Under the pieces are notes generated by a model. It worked only from the letters and a program-made list of their open reading frames with translations. It ran no database searches and was not told the origin of the DNA. From Hyalella azteca (Eukaryota; Arthropoda; Malacostraca; Amphipoda; Hyalellidae), in contig NW_025946489.1 of assembly GCF_000764305.2 (NCBI RefSeq), positions 372,001 to 436,000 of the forward strand: DNA of 64,000 nucleotides. Direction: 5' to 3'. The position numbers and the translations under genes were made by a program. Positions 61,301 to 64,000 of this stretch are shown piece by piece (position 1 is the stretch's first letter; the number at the start of each line of letters is the position of its first letter).

Positions 61301-62284
61301 TACCGTAAAATGGGGTAACTTCGACCACTTTTTTTTCAAAATGCCATTTTTTTACTAGATAAGTTAAACTTATAATTGAAACATGCAAAATACAGGTCCA
61401 TACTCTGGCTTTACTCACCATAAATTGCAGGCTCCTGCCTCTCATAGTTTTGATGTAATTTCAAAAAAAGTGATGGTCTTTGTTACCCTAGCTCTTGGGG
61501 TTTCTTTGACCGGGTGGTAAAATCAATTTTATTTTTTGGTAAAATAACTCCAAATAACTCCAGGTTGTGGTGCATTGTAGTAGAACTCTTCTAGTTACAT
61601 ATGCAAAAGACAAATTTTAGGAAAGTGTCATAGTTTGCAAATGGGGGGCACCACCCCCCATGGGCGAAATGTGACCACCTAATGGCAGCCGTGATGGGTA
61701 ACATTGACCGGTTTGGAAATTAAGTTAAAATTACAATATATAAGACTGTAGAGTCTGAAACATAAAGAAAAAACATTAGTAGGTGTATCAAACATAAAAT
61801 ATGTTATATACCTAGGTACCTATGGTAATTTTAACTTAATACTTAACCAAGCCGGTCAATGTTACCCCGTCACAGCTGCCATTAGGTGGTCAAAGTTCCC
61901 CCATTGGGGGGCAGCGCCCCCCATTTGGAAACTATGACACTTTCCTAAAATTTGTCTTTTGCATATGTAACTAGAAGAGTTCTACTACAATGCATCAAAA
62001 ACTGGAGTTATTTTACCAAAAAATAAAAAAATTAGAGGGGGTACTCTGACAGGCTTTAAATAGTAGCTCTTTTTCATGGGTCACATTATTAATTTTTTAA
62101 TTGATTAGATATGCAAACTTTTTAAATCTTTCTATTGTGTTATTTAGCCTCAATATTAGGCCTTTGATGGCCATCGACAAAATTTTTCTATGTCAAATCG
62201 TTTTTGAGTTTTGGGGGTTTTTGTTAAAAAAACGTAAAGTGGTCAAAGTTACCCCGCCAGTCAAAGTAACCCCATTTTATGGTA
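61301..62284. mobile_element. foldback-type element with ~440-bp inverted arms
   Basis: The ends are TACCGTAAAATGGGGTAACT and the inverse of taccataaaatggggttact. The arms, about 61301-61734 and 61826-62284, remain alignable throughout: aactccaggttgtggtgcat, gtagtagaactcttctagtt, acatatgcaaaagacaaatt and gtgaccacctaatggcagc all have inverse partners. The central loop is about 90 bp and there is no coding capacity. TA is present at both edges, so a TA-target origin (Tc1/mariner-related) is possible but unproven. Confidence 0.88.
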
Positions 62285-62696
62285 CTAAGAATTGGCAACA
62301 GGCCTAAGGCCTAATGAATGCTGAAGCTGCTATATTATATATAAATATATATATATTATATTATGTTGATGGAACACTTTAACTGACTGTGCCTAAACAG
62401 AATGTGATATTATCTTATTTAGTCTAACCTACTAAACAATAAAGTAGTTCCTTTGTTTGCTGCTGCTGGTGCTGCAATATGTTAGTGGGCCTTTCTAGAC
62501 TTGAAATCTGCTTCACTTCTCATTAAATTTTATAAAATTGAATAATTAGCCAGCAGCTGTGCCAGCTTGGTTGATTGAGAATTTTGAAGGCAAAGGGCCA
62601 CAATGAAGTATGGTTTCAAGTCCTTAGGAGCCTAATTCAGCCTAAAAAATATTAGAAATTTATGTTTCTGCATAGATTTCAATGCTGTTAACATTA
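62285..62696. other. intergenic, no supported gene
   Basis: AT-rich, with a short (tata)n at about 62.34-62.36 kb. No gene seen. Confidence 0.4.
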
Positions 62697-62704
62697 ATAA
62701 ACTT

Positions 62705-63865
62705 CAGGGTTGGCAATGATTAAATCAAAATGATTAAATCATGTGATTAAATCACTTGATTTTTTTATAAAAAAATCGTGATTTTTTCGATTTTTTTTTA
62801 TTTTTTCATATATTTAAATATATTGAGTGGCAGTCTTTAATTTATACTGAGGTATTGTTATTCATGGTTTAGTATAAATGTACTATGAATGACAAATTGG
62901 TATATAAACTTGTTGCCTTTAGTGTGTATTAGGTTCCAATAAATTGAATGTTTTTGGGACAGAGGTATCAAGTGTGCAATACATTGTATGTAGCTAGCAG
63001 CTTAGCTAATTCTTATAAGGCTATAAGTAGTCTTTAACTATTTGACTATTTGTTATATATTGATTACAATATACAATTTAAATGTGTTAGCTAGCTTATA
63101 CAGGGTGGGGCAGAACTGATTGAGCAGTTTTGAGGTAAAATAAAAGAGTAATGGAGGTACATAAAGAAGAAAGTTTATTTTCCTCAAGATTAGCATAACA
63201 TACCATTTAAAATACCGGTACTTATGTTTTGAAAACAATATCAGGAAGGTGGGGTTTGTTAGCTGCATCACACTGTTGGAGTTGTTCTCGGAAGTTTCCT
63301 ACAGCACGTTCACACATATTATGTTAAATATTGGTTTATTGGTCTGAATTAAATGGGAACAGTGCAGTCAGTCACTCAGTCACTACTAGTAGGTGTGTAT
63401 AGAAAGGAGAGTCTGGTAGATTTATAGGACATAAAACTAGTAGATCTATTGACAGTGCTGTGCACTGTGCTATCAGCTACCTATCTGTTATGTGACTTTC
63501 AATGTTTAGAAGATCTGCATTCCTGAAGTGTTTTTGTATATTGAAGTCAGTTAAATGGTCAATATTTAGCTCATTACCTTTCTCCATACAAACTTTACAA
63601 AGCTAATGAATAGACTTACCAATAATTGTTTACCCAAAAATCCCTAAGTGGTAAACACTACCTTGGCCTGTTGGCCATTATTGAAGGCAATAAGTGCCCT
63701 TTTTAGCCATCCATTATGATCCATATACTGTTATTGTTAGTTAGGCTAATTGCAACATAAAAAATACCACTTCAAAAAGACAAAAAAGTTGAAAAAATCA
63801 AAAAAATCATTGATTTTTGATTTTTTTTTATTTTTTTAAAAAAATCAAAAAAATCGCCAACCCTG
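62705..63865. mobile_element. non-autonomous hAT-type element with perfect 8-bp target duplication
   Basis: The ends are CAGGGTTGGC and GCCAACCCTG. The flanks are identical 8-bp copies ATAAACTT at 62697-62704 and 63866-63873, the hallmark of hAT insertion. Subterminal DNA consists of tgattaaatca and aaaaaatcaaaaaaatc motifs that are inverted between the ends. There is no hAT transposase. The interior holds a fragment of a mariner-like element. Confidence 0.88.
63100..63317 (-). mobile_element. end fragment of a Tc1/mariner-like element
   Basis: The plus strand reads ta|CAGGGTGGGGCAGAACT, a typical mariner-type terminus beside TA. On the minus strand a frame ends at TAA 63222-63224 with the peptide NFREQLQQCDAANKPHLPD then IVFKT, like the C-terminus of mariner-group transposases. 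Only this terminal portion is present. Family placement is from the general look of terminus and tail, so moderate confidence. Confidence 0.5.
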
Positions 63866-64000
63866 ATAAACTTCAAGGTCACTCTCTTGTTATAAATACT
63901 TGCTAAATAAATTTTAATTTGGCTATCTATAAACATCACTTCAAAACTGATTGTTCCAAGTTGGAGCACTCCATTTTCTAGTGACATTTATATCTAAATT

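Overview
The window looks like nuclear DNA of an arthropod. Genes are broken by spliceosomal GT-AG introns, one by a GC-AG intron. Spacers are long and AT-rich. Tandem repeats are abundant, and eukaryotic transposons (Tc1/mariner, hAT, CR1-like LINE, tRNA-derived SINE) are present. The Zic-family exon has the arthropod Odd-paired form: the last finger is C-x4-C and the linker helix reads KKHSHVH. A crustacean, perhaps a malacostracan with a large genome, is my guess; nothing here proves it.

Layout. (1) 1-1646, plus strand: the end of a large intron and the terminal coding exon of odd-paired (opa/Zic), with zinc fingers 4 and 5 and the short C-terminal tail. Earlier exons lie outside the window. 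(2) About 1.65-48.5 kb: no gene I can defend. This stretch is AT-rich unique-looking DNA broken by about twenty unrelated minisatellites, with units of 12 to about 180 bp, plus small inverted-repeat elements. Most long open frames here are repeats that happen to lack stops. (3) 48512-50247: a full-length Tc1-like transposon with long IR/DR-type inverted repeats, a DD34E transposase pseudogene and several inactivating lesions. (4) 52724-58801, minus strand: a complete eight-exon ubiquitin C-terminal hydrolase gene (UCHL3/Drosophila Uch type, 231 residues), reconstructed exon by exon from splice sites. It has a 12-nt microexon and a GC-AG intron. (5) 59.4-64 kb: a transposon cluster. It holds a CR1-like LINE 3' end (minus), a tRNA-derived SINE, a long-armed foldback element, and a hAT-type element with a perfect 8-bp target duplication. 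Inside the hAT element is the end of a mariner-like element.

The two genes do not form an obvious pathway. Opa is a developmental transcription factor; Uch is a cytosolic deubiquitinase. No operon-like relation is expected. I found no CRISPR, prophage, rRNA or convincing tRNA gene. The most distinctive observations are the Uch microexon, whose three leading codons are echoed in the intron directly after exon 1, the dense field of unrelated minisatellites, and the nested transposon cluster.
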